NCBI RefSeq assembly: GCF_009765825.1
Contig: NZ_LMUR01000022.1
Span: 467,982-531,981, forward strand
DNA: 64,000 bases
DNA from: Granulicella sp. L60
GTDB lineage: Bacteria; Acidobacteriota; Terriglobia; Terriglobales; Acidobacteriaceae
Direction: 5' to 3'
In this document: positions 20,194 to 36,725 of the stretch, in pieces
How the letters are laid out: every line of letters starts with the position of its first letter
How positions within the stretch are numbered: the stretch's first letter is position 1
The notes under the pieces: generated by a model
Databases searched by the model: none
Seen by the model: only the letters and a program-made list of their open reading frames with translations
Told to the model about the DNA's origin: nothing
Program-made: the position numbers and the translations under genes

Positions 20194-20454
20194 ATGGCCA
20201 AGACAATAGCGGTAACCGATCAGCCCAGCACTGGAATGCAGCAGTTGAAGTCGCAGCCGGCTCGCCTGAGTGAGTTTCTCAAGGATGTGCGCAGCGAGAT
20301 GCGCAAGGTGATCTGGCCACCGCGCGCCGAGGTCCAGTCGACCACGATCGTCGTACTGGTGACGGTATTTATCTTCGCCGCATACTTCTGGATAGTGGAC
20401 TACTCTATCGGTGGCGCGATTGAGTATATGTTGAGACACCTCACCCAGCACTAA
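20194..20454 (+). CDS. secE: preprotein translocase subunit SecE
   Basis: 86 residues. A cytoplasmic amphipathic helix (LSEFLKDVRSEMRKVIWPPRAEV) with the SecE hinge motif is followed by one membrane segment (TTIVVLVTVFIFAAYFWIVDY). This is the single-span form found outside enterobacteria. SecE clamps SecY in the SecYEG channel. It is followed 39 bases later by nusG, the near-universal arrangement. Confidence 0.97.
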   Translation: MAKTIAVTDQPSTGMQQLKSQPARLSEFLKDVRSEMRKVIWPPRAEVQSTTIVVLVTVFIFAAYFWIVDYSIGGAIEYMLRHLTQH

Positions 20455-20493
20455 GTTTTGATTTCCGAGTAAGGCCGGTAGAAAGAAGTAGAG

Positions 20494-21150
20494 ATGCGCG
20501 AAAAAGGCACAACGATGGCGGCAGACGAGCAGAATCCGGAAGAGCAGAACCCCGAGGCGGTCAACGCCGCCGGTGATCCGTCCACGGAGCAGCTTGCCCC
20601 GCCGGTCAACGAGAACTTCAAGTGGTACATCATCCACGCCTACTCCGGCTTTGAGCGGAAGGTGCGGGAGTCGCTTGAGAGCCGCATCACGGCGTTTGGC
20701 CTGCAGAACAAGATCGGCCGCATCATGATTCCGACCGAGCCGGTTACCGAGCTGCGCAATGGAAAGAAGTACACCATCGAGCGCGTCTTCCTGCCGGGCT
20801 ACGTTCTGGTCGAGATGGATCTCGATAACGACCTCTGGCACGTGATCAAGAACACGCCGCGCGTCACCGGCTTCCTTGGCACGGGCGACAACCCGGTCGC
20901 TCTCTCCGAGCAGGAGGTCAGCTCCATCCTCTTCCGCTCCGACACCTCGAGCAGCAAGCCGAGCATGAAGGTCAAGTTCGACAAGGGCGAGCAGGTCCGC
21001 ATCAACGAAGGCCCATTCGCTAACTTCACGGGCGCGGTCGACGATATCAACGAAGACAAGCAGACTCTCAAGGTCATGGTCAGCATCTTCGGTCGTTCCA
21101 CTCCGGTCGAGATCGAATTTTCCAAAGTCGACAAGGTCGTCGACGAGTAA
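20494..21150 (+). CDS. nusG: transcription termination/antitermination protein NusG
   Basis: 218 residues from ATG 20494; a second ATG at 20515 is an alternative start, and the first ~40 residues are an acidic, Ala/Pro-rich extension absent from short NusG. The NGN domain starts at KWYIIHAYSGFERKVRESL, and the KOW domain is FDKGEQVRINEGPFANFTGAV. NusG binds the RNA polymerase clamp, raises processivity, and links polymerase to Rho or to ribosomal S10. Its partners RpoB and RpoC are encoded downstream in the same region. Confidence 0.97.
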   Translation: MREKGTTMAADEQNPEEQNPEAVNAAGDPSTEQLAPPVNENFKWYIIHAYSGFERKVRESLESRITAFGLQNKIGRIMIPTEPVTELRNGKKYTIERVFLPGYVLVEMDLDNDLWHVIKNTPRVTGFLGTGDNPVALSEQEVSSILFRSDTSSSKPSMKVKFDKGEQVRINEGPFANFTGAVDDINEDKQTLKVMVSIFGRSTPVEIEFSKVDKVVDE

Positions 21151-21248
21151 CCATCCCGCAGCGGGTGGCAGAGTTTAGAACTACTAGTCAGCAGCAGCGT
21201 TCTTCTGAGGAGCGTCTACTGCTAGAAGCATAAAGAGGATTTACCGCA

Positions 21249-21686
21249 ATGGCACCGAAGAAGATTACTGGATACGTCAAGCTTCAGATCATGGCCGGCA
21301 AGGCCACACCTGCACCTCCGGTTGGCCCAGCACTTGGCCAAGCGCAGGTCAACATCATGGAGTTCTGCAAGCAGTTCAACGAGCGGACAAGCAAAGACCC
21401 CGCTCTGGTCGGCCTCACCGTCCCGGTCGTGATCAGCGTCTATGCCGATCGCACCTTCAGCTTTGTCACCAAGACGCCTCCGGCTCCGGTGCTTCTGCTT
21501 AAGGCCGCAGGTATCGAGAAGGGCTCCGGCACTCCGAACAAGGAGAAGAAGGGCAAGGTCACCGAGAAGCAGATTCTCGAGATCGCCAAGCAGAAGATGC
21601 CGGACATGAACGCCTCGACGGTTGAAGCTGCCGCCAAGACCATCCGCGGTACCGCCCGTTCGATGGGCATCGACGTCGTAGCCTAA
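21249..21686 (+). CDS. rplK: 50S ribosomal protein L11
   Basis: 145 residues. It opens APKKITGYVKLQIMAGKATP with APPVGPALGQAQVNIMEFCK, and ends in the rRNA-binding TVEAAAKTIRGTARSMGIDV. L11 forms the GTPase-associated centre with 23S rRNA and is needed for RelA activation. In almost all bacteria rplA follows directly; here two unrelated genes intervene and rplA lies 3.2 kb further on. Confidence 0.98.
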   Translation: MAPKKITGYVKLQIMAGKATPAPPVGPALGQAQVNIMEFCKQFNERTSKDPALVGLTVPVVISVYADRTFSFVTKTPPAPVLLLKAAGIEKGSGTPNKEKKGKVTEKQILEIAKQKMPDMNASTVEAAAKTIRGTARSMGIDVVA

Positions 21687-22071
21687 CTTCGCAGCATCCG
21701 CTTTACGCGATTGGAGGATGAAGGGAAGCATCGCCGCACGATATGGCGAGCGTCTCCCGGCATCCTCCTTCGCTGCTTTGTGCCTGCGAATCGATAGGCT
21801 CTCCTCACGTCCGGATCATCCTGTTATGTCTTTTGAGCGACGGCCGACACCATCTTTGAGGTGATTGAGTGGGCGCCAGCTGGTAGAGAACGTCCGCACA
21901 CCAGCGTCGCGATGCTGCTGCTTTGTGAGCAATACACCTCCGCCTGCGACTACGTCCCGCTGGCCTTGCTGGTCGAATCGTCCACATTGTTTGCATTCTT
22001 CACTCCCGTCAGTCTTTCCGAGAAAAAGGTGTTCGCGCAGAAGACTCCGCACGGCACTCCAAAAGAAATCT
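21687..22071. other. gene-free gap after rplK with stem-loop
   Basis: 385 bases between the convergent ends of rplK and the SPL-like gene. A stem-loop GGAGGATG (21714-21721) / CATCCTCC (21762-21769) lies just past the rplK stop with only a short T-rich tail, so it is a plausible 3' end for the first ribosomal transcript. I see no credible gene in the remainder. Confidence 0.5.
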
Positions 22072-23181
22072 CTACGCAAACAGCTTTCGTTGCGCCGGCT
22101 CTGCTCTGCTCGCAGGCATCTTCCTGTCGCCAGTGTCCCGCGTCAGCACCGCGTCCATGGAGCGGCGCCCCAACCCATGCCTGCGGCACGCCTCTCCGAC
22201 GACAGCCGCCATCTTCCTGGTGTACTCCGGTGCCGCAAAGTCCGCGCTACCGAACCGCTTCTCGTAATCGGCCACAAGGGAGGGGAAGTGCTCACGGACG
22301 AAGCTCAGATAAGTAGGGCGTGAGCACGGCTTGAGAAAGAGTGGGTTGGCCGCCATAAAACAGGCTCCCACCTCCGCGGCGCGGCGAGCCATCTCGTCGA
22401 TCGCCTGCTCGGAGTCTGTAATTCCTGGAAGCAGCGGGCAGCACAGGATTCCCGTCCGTATGCATGCCGCGCGCAGCCGCTTTACCGCACGAAAGCGCAG
22501 ATCCGGCCGTGGAGCACGCGGCTCCAGAAGTCTCGCCAGCTCCGCATCCGGCGTCGTGATCGTTATGTGCACCACCAGCGTGTTGTAGCGCGCGATCTCA
22601 GTGAGCAGATCGATATCCCTCTCGATCAGCCGCGACTTGGTCACAATACCGATCCGATAGCCTGTCTTTCGTGCAAACACCTCTAGCAGGCTGCGCGTAA
22701 TCCGTGCCTTTCGTTCGATCGGCTGATATGGATCGGTGGCCGTACCCAGTGCAATCTCCACTGCAGGATCGATCTTCTTCAACTCCTGCTCCAGTAGCCA
22801 CGCGGCGTTCTGCTTCATGAAGATCATGCGTTCGAACAGCAAGGGATCGTGAAAGTCCGGCTTATTCTCCAGCCCGCCAGCCAACAAGCCAGATTCTGCC
22901 AAAACTCCCGAAGCGGCACTCTTCGGGGCCATGAACTCGTGGGTGTACCGCGCATAGCAGTACTTGCAGCCGAACTCGCATCCACGGTACGGATTGATGC
23001 TGTAGGCCGTCCATATCCGCCGCTTCGAGACCGACCAGTTGAGGATGCTCCGCACTTTCAGCGCCTTGAACTCGATCAGGTGGCCGTCGTCGGCATGCTC
23101 TGCCTGCGCGGCCAGACGAGCGATTCCAACGGGTTGCGAGGGAAGGATCGGGAAGAGGTCGGGACTGATAATTTTCGCCAT
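22072..23181 (-). CDS. SPL family radical SAM protein
   Basis: 369 residues from ATG 23181; an upstream in-frame start at 23220 is possible. The iron-sulfur motif is CEFGCKYC (Cys ~68, 72, 75) inside NPYRGCEFGCKYCYARYTHE, the signature of SplB-like radical SAM proteins. Further conserved parts are LGTATDPYQPIE, TRSLLEVF and GIVTKSRLIERDIDLL. True SplB repairs spore photoproduct, but homologs of this type are common in non-sporulating bacteria and their substrate is unknown. The gene is antisense to the ribosomal genes around it and interrupts the normal rplK-rplA link. Confidence 0.88.
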   Translation of the reverse strand: MAKIISPDLFPILPSQPVGIARLAAQAEHADDGHLIEFKALKVRSILNWSVSKRRIWTAYSINPYRGCEFGCKYCYARYTHEFMAPKSAASGVLAESGLLAGGLENKPDFHDPLLFERMIFMKQNAAWLLEQELKKIDPAVEIALGTATDPYQPIERKARITRSLLEVFARKTGYRIGIVTKSRLIERDIDLLTEIARYNTLVVHITITTPDAELARLLEPRAPRPDLRFRAVKRLRAACIRTGILCCPLLPGITDSEQAIDEMARRAAEVGACFMAANPLFLKPCSRPTYLSFVREHFPSLVADYEKRFGSADFAAPEYTRKMAAVVGEACRRHGLGRRSMDAVLTRDTGDRKMPASRAEPAQRKLFA

Positions 23182-23345
23182 TTGTTCGCCAATTGTGAGA
23201 CGAGCATAGACCGGCTTCAAGGCTTCGTCAAGTGTAGAATTCGGGAATAATTCAGTGGATCTCGTATTGTTGATTGCAGTGGAACAATCTCCCGAACGCG
23301 ATGCTGAATCGCAAGCGGTTGAGACTTAAGAGATGAGGATGAGGC

Positions 23346-24758
23346 ATGATGAATCGGCGTACTTTCCTGGCTGCAGCGGCGGCGTCTGCATTTGCTCCTG
23401 TAAAGTTTGTTCGCGCGGCCGAGGCGAAGAGAAGGGTAGTGGTTGTGGGCGGTGGGCTGGCGGGTCTTTCATGCGCCTACGAACTTCGCAAGCTAGGCTT
23501 CGAGGTAGTCGTCCTTGAAGGACAGGGGCGTGCCGGGGGCAGGGTCCTGACGCTGCGCGAAGGGCTTGATCAGGGGCTCTCGGCTGAGACCGGAGCGACG
23601 CGCATTCCGGATACGCACCATATGACGTTGGATTATGTGCGCGAGTTTGGGTTGACGCTGGAGCCGTTCAAGGGCGGCAACCTGGCCGATGTGGTGCATC
23701 TGCGCGGACAGAACTATGTGCCCGGGCATGGCCCCGAACCGGATTGGCCCCTGCAGTTGACTGCCGAGGAGAGGCGCCTGGGTCGCGGAGGCATGGCGAA
23801 GCGCTACATGGGCGGCCCATTGGAGCTGGTAAAAGATAGCAAGGATTCTCTGAGCGTACCCGGCCCGATCCTGGAGCAGGATCACTACACCTTGCGGCAG
23901 TACCTGGAAAAGCAGGGGCTCTCCCGCGATGCGGTCGAACTCGTCACCCTGGGCGGAGATTCCTCGGCTAGCGCTGGCCTGTTGCTTCTGGTGGAATTCA
24001 ATGAGCAGGTCACCCGCGAGTACTTTCATATCCGCGGGGGCAACGACCAGCTTCCTGGCTCGCTGGCGAAGAAGTTGGAGTTGGGCGGGGCGATTCGATA
24101 TGGATGCCGGGTGACAGGCGTTGGGCAGAATGACAGCGGCGCGTGGGCCGTGATGGAACATGCCGGCGGGCATGAGACGGTTCGGGGAGACTATGTTGTG
24201 TCGGCGCTGCCGTTTTCGGTGGCGAGGAATCTCTTTGCGGACGCAAAGCTGTCGACTGAAAAGCAACGCGTTATCCGGGAGCTGAAGTACTTTCCGGTGG
24301 ACAAAGTCTTCCTGCAGATGCAGAAGCAGTTCTGGAAGGCGAAGGGGCTGAGCGGGTTTGCGAATACAGACCTTCTGTCGGAAAGATTTTGGGCACTTGG
24401 GCCGGAGTCGCCGGAGGAGCGCGGTCTGCTGCTGTCGTATGTCATTGGAGAGAACGCTGCGAAGCTCGACACGATGGATGCGCAGAGCCGGGTACAACAG
24501 ACGCTCGCTGATGCGGAGATCGTGTTTCCGGGGGCGCGGGATCAGTTCGAGGCGGCTCGAGTGAAGAGCTGGGGCGAGGACCCGTGGCAGCGGGGCGGTC
24601 TTACTTCGTTTGGTCCTGGCGAACTGAGCTGGATCCCCGTGAATGCACGTAGGGAAGGCCGAATTTTCTTTGCGGGCGAGCATACATCCCGATGGAACGG
24701 GTGGATGCAGGGCGCTATCGAGTCAGCGCACCGGGTCGTGAAGGAGATCACCGCGTGA
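23346..24758 (+). CDS. flavin amine oxidase family protein, Tat-exported
   Basis: 470 residues. The N-terminus MMNRRTFLAAAAASAFAP has a twin-arginine motif (RRTFLA), so the folded flavoprotein probably leaves by Tat. The FAD-binding fold follows at once: VVVVGGGLAGLSCAYELRK with VLEGQGRAGGRV. The C-terminus IFFAGEHTSRWNGWMQGAI closes the FAD site as in monoamine oxidases. The substrate amine is unknown. GAGGATGAGG precedes the start. The gene reads toward rplA and ends 145 bases before it, with a small terminator overlapping the rplA promoter. Confidence 0.88.
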   Translation: MMNRRTFLAAAAASAFAPVKFVRAAEAKRRVVVVGGGLAGLSCAYELRKLGFEVVVLEGQGRAGGRVLTLREGLDQGLSAETGATRIPDTHHMTLDYVREFGLTLEPFKGGNLADVVHLRGQNYVPGHGPEPDWPLQLTAEERRLGRGGMAKRYMGGPLELVKDSKDSLSVPGPILEQDHYTLRQYLEKQGLSRDAVELVTLGGDSSASAGLLLLVEFNEQVTREYFHIRGGNDQLPGSLAKKLELGGAIRYGCRVTGVGQNDSGAWAVMEHAGGHETVRGDYVVSALPFSVARNLFADAKLSTEKQRVIRELKYFPVDKVFLQMQKQFWKAKGLSGFANTDLLSERFWALGPESPEERGLLLSYVIGENAAKLDTMDAQSRVQQTLADAEIVFPGARDQFEAARVKSWGEDPWQRGGLTSFGPGELSWIPVNARREGRIFFAGEHTSRWNGWMQGAIESAHRVVKEITA

Positions 24759-24784
24759 GACCATCATCTGAATTTTGAAATGAA

Positions 24785-24809
24785 AATCTTGCACTAAAAC
24801 AAGATTTTT
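24785..24809 (+). terminator. small intrinsic terminator after the amine oxidase gene
   Basis: AATCTTG-CACTAAAA-CAAGATT followed by TTT. The stem is only seven A/T-rich pairs. It overlaps the -35 box and spacer of the promoter proposed for rplA. Confidence 0.5.
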
Positions 24810-24817
24810 GGCATACT
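24789..24817 (+). promoter_or_regulatory. candidate promoter for rplA-rplJ-rplL
   Basis: TTGCAC (24789-24794), a 17-base spacer, then CATACT (24812-24817). It supplies the promoter that rplA needs once separated from rplK. The leader then carries a CCTCAA...TTGAGG hairpin (about 24828-24846) of unknown role. Confidence 0.5.
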
Positions 24818-24903
24818 CATAAGAGTGCCTCAACACCTAGTTGAGGTCAGTCGAGAACCACGCCCGGAGAGAACAGCTACTGAGGGGTGGGAGACGAGGG
24901 AAA

Positions 24904-25614
24904 ATGGCAAGGAAGCTATCTAAGAATCTGGTAAAGGCGCGCGCGCTCGTTGAGCCACGTGCCTACCTGTTGGTGGACGCAGTTCCACTTCTCCAAAAAG
25001 CGAAGTACGCAAAGTTTGATGAGACGGTCGATCTGACCATGCGTCTTGGTGTAGATCCTAAGCACGCCGACCAGATGGTTCGTGGCACAGTCGTTCTGCC
25101 CCACGGTCTGGGTAAGTCGAAGATCGTCGCTGTGATCGCCTCGGGCGACCGCATCAAGGATGCAGAGGCTGCCGGAGCTGAGTTCTTCGGTGGTGAAGAG
25201 CTGGTCGAAAAGATCCAGAAGGAAAACTGGACCGCCTTTGATGCCTTGATCGCGACCCCCGACATGATGAAGTCTGTCGGCCGTCTCGGTAAGGTGCTCG
25301 GCCCCAAGGGTCTGATGCCGAATCCGAAGACCGGTACGGTTACCACTGACGTTGCTTCAGCGGTCAAAGAGATCAAGGCTGGTAAGGTCGAGTTTCGCAC
25401 CGACAAGACTGCACTTGTGCACGTTCCGGTGGGCAAGCTGTCGTTCGATCCGCAGAAGCTGGTCGACAATGCGATGACCGTCATCACGAGTGTCGTCAAA
25501 GCCAAGCCGTCTGCAGCCAAGGGAAGGTACATCAAGGGCGTGACTCTCAGCTCGACGATGGGCCCCGGCATTCAACTCGACTACGCCGCCGCAGAACTGG
25601 CTGGCAAGGCCTAA
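24904..25614 (+). CDS. rplA: 50S ribosomal protein L1
   Basis: 236 residues from ATG 24904, preceded by GAGGG. L1 signatures are KFDETVDLTMRLGVDPKHAD, RGTVVLPHGLGKSK, VLGPKGLMPNPKTGTVT and VGKLSFDPQKL. L1 forms the mobile stalk by the ribosomal E site and in many bacteria represses its own L11-L1 mRNA. Here it has its own leader and promoter, so any autoregulation would be uncoupled from L11. Confidence 0.98.
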   Translation: MARKLSKNLVKARALVEPRAYLLVDAVPLLQKAKYAKFDETVDLTMRLGVDPKHADQMVRGTVVLPHGLGKSKIVAVIASGDRIKDAEAAGAEFFGGEELVEKIQKENWTAFDALIATPDMMKSVGRLGKVLGPKGLMPNPKTGTVTTDVASAVKEIKAGKVEFRTDKTALVHVPVGKLSFDPQKLVDNAMTVITSVVKAKPSAAKGRYIKGVTLSSTMGPGIQLDYAAAELAGKA

Positions 25615-25690
25615 TCAATTTAGTTAGCACCAAGCCCACTCTGGCCGCGGAAGCGAGGAGTGGGGTAGCGAAAGCGAAGAGGATTCAGTC
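25615..25690 (+). promoter_or_regulatory. rplJ leader hairpin, possible L10 binding site
   Basis: CCCACTC (25635-25641) pairs with GAGTGGG (25658-25664), enclosing a purine-rich loop, with AGCGAAAGCGAAGAGG after it. Many bacteria have an L10(L12)4-binding structure at this place. The match is by position, not by a checked motif. Confidence 0.35.
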
Positions 25691-26416
25691 ATGGCATTGA
25701 CCAGAGCATCAAAGACGGAGAAGGTTGGTAAGCTCGCAGCCGAGCTCCAGCACTCGACCTCCGCCATCATCGGCACTTTCAAGGGTCTTACCGCCTCAAA
25801 GGACTTTGAGCTGCGTAAGGCAGTTCGCGGCGCGGGCGGAAGCTATCACGTCGTCAAGAACAAGCTGGCCGCAAAGGCCTCCAGCGGAACCAAGATCGAG
25901 GCTGCGCTTCAAGGTCTCAAGGGCGTCTCGGCGGTGGCTTACACCTCCGGCGATCCTGTCGCCCTGGCCAAGGCGCTCTCGACCTGGGTCAAGGACAACG
26001 CAGAGTTCACCTTCAAGCTGGGCATCATCGACGGCAAGCTGATCAACGTTGAAGAGATCGGCGATCTCGCCACCATGCCGGGCAAGGAAGAGCTCTTCTC
26101 GAAGCTCCTCTTCCTCATTCAGTCGCCTGCACAGCGTCTGGCTACCGTCATCAACGCTACCGGTCGCGATCTCGCCGTTGTCATCAATCAGGGCGTCGAG
26201 AAGGGCAAGTTTGCCGGCGCAGCAGCTCCGGCCGCAACAGCTCCGGCACCTGCAGCAGAAGCGCCGGCGGCCGAAGCTCCTGCAGCTGAAGGTCAGCTCG
26301 TTGCAGAGACGCACGCTATCGAAGCCCCAGCAGCCAATGCGGCTGCGGAGCAGCCAGAGAACGGAACCGCATCGCAGGCCGGAGAGGCCGCGACAACGGA
26401 TCCGGTCGAAGGCTAA
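25691..26416 (+). CDS. rplJ: 50S ribosomal protein L10 with long C-terminal tail
   Basis: 241 residues. Residues 1-~175 are ordinary L10: KVGKLAAELQHSTSAIIGTF, FELRKAVRGAGGSYHVVKNK, and the L7/L12-binding helix around SPAQRLATVINATGRDLAVV. The remaining ~65 residues are an Ala/Pro/Glu-rich, probably disordered tail; typical L10 is 165-175 residues. L10 anchors the L7/L12 dimers of the ribosomal stalk. It lies 76 bases after rplA. Confidence 0.97.
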   Translation: MALTRASKTEKVGKLAAELQHSTSAIIGTFKGLTASKDFELRKAVRGAGGSYHVVKNKLAAKASSGTKIEAALQGLKGVSAVAYTSGDPVALAKALSTWVKDNAEFTFKLGIIDGKLINVEEIGDLATMPGKEELFSKLLFLIQSPAQRLATVINATGRDLAVVINQGVEKGKFAGAAAPAATAPAPAAEAPAAEAPAAEGQLVAETHAIEAPAANAAAEQPENGTASQAGEAATTDPVEG

Positions 26417-26557
26417 ACCCAAGTTTTGTCTGGTCTCCCCGGGTGCGCTGGTCTGGGCGCAACGGAAACCTGGGAGGGCTTAGGCAGCCGAAGCGCAGTC
26501 AGGCTCTCGGAGAAGTAATCGGCAACACAAAGTTCAGTTCTATATTGGAGAAATAAC

Positions 26558-26932
26558 ATGGCAGACATCCAGCAGTTGGAAGATTCAATCGTTAGCCTTA
26601 GCCTCCTCGAGGCCTCGGCTCTGGTCAAGAAGCTCGAAGAGCGTCTCGGCGTTTCGGCAGCAGCAGCAGTTGCAGCCCCGGCAGCAGGCGGCGGCGCAGC
26701 GGCAGCGGCACCGGCTGAAGAGAAGACCGAGTTCACCGTTATCCTCAAGGATGCCGGCGCGAATAAGATCAACACCATCAAGGCTGTACGCGAAGTCACC
26801 GCTCTTGGCCTGAAGGAAGCCAAGGATCTGGTTGACGCCGCTCCCAAGCCCTTGAAGGAGAACATTTCGAAGGATGACGCAGCTGCCATCGCGAAGAAGT
26901 TCGAAGGCGTTGCAACCGTAGAAATCAAGTAG
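26558..26932 (+). CDS. rplL: 50S ribosomal protein L7/L12
   Basis: 124 residues. The N-terminal dimerisation part (VSLSLLEASALVKKLEERLG) is followed by an Ala/Gly hinge and the globular domain EEKTEFTVILKDAGANKIN and ALGLKEAKDLVDAAPKPLKE. L7/L12 recruits and stimulates translational GTPases. GGAG lies nine bases before the start. A large stem-loop follows the stop. Confidence 0.98.
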   Translation: MADIQQLEDSIVSLSLLEASALVKKLEERLGVSAAAAVAAPAAGGGAAAAAPAEEKTEFTVILKDAGANKINTIKAVREVTALGLKEAKDLVDAAPKPLKENISKDDAAAIAKKFEGVATVEIK

Positions 26933-27565
26933 TTAACTGCCAGCTTGCACGCCGGGGCGGAACGCGATATTCTTGACGTTAGAGAAGATTCGTTCCGCCT
27001 TGGCGTGCTCATTGGCGGACGGTGGTTTCAGTCAAATTTTGCTGTATCCCGGATCATCCTGTCTTACAGGCTAAGGAACCGGCCACTATACGCTTCGAGC
27101 GGCGGATGCGCATAGTGCAATAGGAATCAAGCGAGCGGCAACTTTGGGGTAGGCGAACCTCAATGGCGGCAGGCATTAATACCACCAATATAGAAACAGT
27201 GCACAAGTCGACCTTTGCGCTCATGGGACACGCTGTCCCTTCGAGCGCTTTGCCGTGTTTATCGGCATTGTCTCCACAGTATAGGAGTCAATAGCACGCT
27301 GCACGCGTTCTTTATAGCAGCTTCGAACGCCGGCAGGTAGTAAAAGTTTCGAGATTTATCCGTGTCCGGGCAATGACACGGCAAAACATTCTGCGCACGG
27401 GACTGGCTGCCATCGAGGACAGCAAGACCCGAAGACCATAGCCACTGCGCGATCAGAACCAAACCCGGAGAGCCCGGCCAAGCTCTCCCCTCACGATTGC
27501 AGCCAGCCATACGATGCGGGCGGATGCAACCGGGAGGCCTCGAAGGTCAGTTTTCAGGAGAGAGC
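26933..27565. other. long rplL-rpoB intergenic leader
   Basis: 633 bases without a credible gene. It holds the large stem-loop at 26947-27008, a smaller hairpin CCGTGTC...GACACGG near 27360-27381, and the rpoB ribosome binding site. I see no clear promoter or riboswitch. The same gap in E. coli carries an attenuator and an RNase III site. Confidence 0.55.
26947..27008 (+). promoter_or_regulatory. large stem-loop between rplL and rpoB
   Basis: GCACGCC (26947-26953) pairs with GGCGTGC (27002-27008), and GGCGGAACG (26956-26964) pairs with CGTTCCGCC (26991-26999) with two-base internal loops between. That is a 16-pair stem with an inner TTCT/AGAA. There is no T tract, so it resembles a ribonuclease III processing site more than a terminator. 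Confidence 0.6.
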
Positions 27566-32038
<4,473 letters not shown>

Positions 32039-32209
32039 TGCACCAGGGCCTGAGGAGGTTATTGCGTATTCTCCTCAGGCCGCCACTCCGGTGGCACCCA
32101 CAATTGAATACAAGCACCTGTACCAGAACCACCGGTATCACGATGCGCCGAAAGTCATCGTGAAACAGAATTAGTAACAGCAGCCTGACGCTGCACCGGA
32201 GAGCCAAAT

Positions 32210-36400
<4,191 letters not shown>

Positions 36401-36725
36401 GTACTTCGTACCGTTCTCGACGCTTCGCGTAACAACAAACAACGGCAGAGCTTCGGCTCTGCCGTTGTTTTGTTTACTTCGCTCTCCATCCACGGATTTC
36501 GGGAGTTAGGTTCAGACTTGGCTGCTACGGCCACCCTGTCATTTATGGTTGTTATGAGGGCGGACCGCCACCGTGCATGGAATGTTATTGAGACGTTGTT
36601 CGCAAAGTCTTTGCCATTTTCCTTTAGCCTGTATAAGTTTTATCTGTCTCCACATTGTCCACACTCGTCTTTGAATCGCTTTATGTATTACGCTCCAACT
36701 TTCGGTTCCCCGAGGTCTTTCGAAC
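36401..36725. other. terminator and promoter region after rpoC
   Basis: 325 bases without a gene. The rpoC terminator occupies 36441-36475. Further on, TTGCCA (36611-36616) and TATAAG (36632-36637), 15 bases apart, could be a promoter for the downstream lipoprotein gene. Base composition drops toward A/T here compared with the flanking genes. Confidence 0.5.
36441..36475 (+). terminator. rpoBC operon terminator
   Basis: AACGGCAGAGC-TTCG-GCTCTGCCGTT, an eleven-pair stem with a stable UUCG loop, followed by GTTTTGTTT. It lies 40 bases after the rpoC stop. Confidence 0.92.

Noticed and set aside
20500..20630. N-terminal NusG extension as a separate small gene
   Set aside because: The frame is continuous with NusG and there is no stop or second ribosome binding site.
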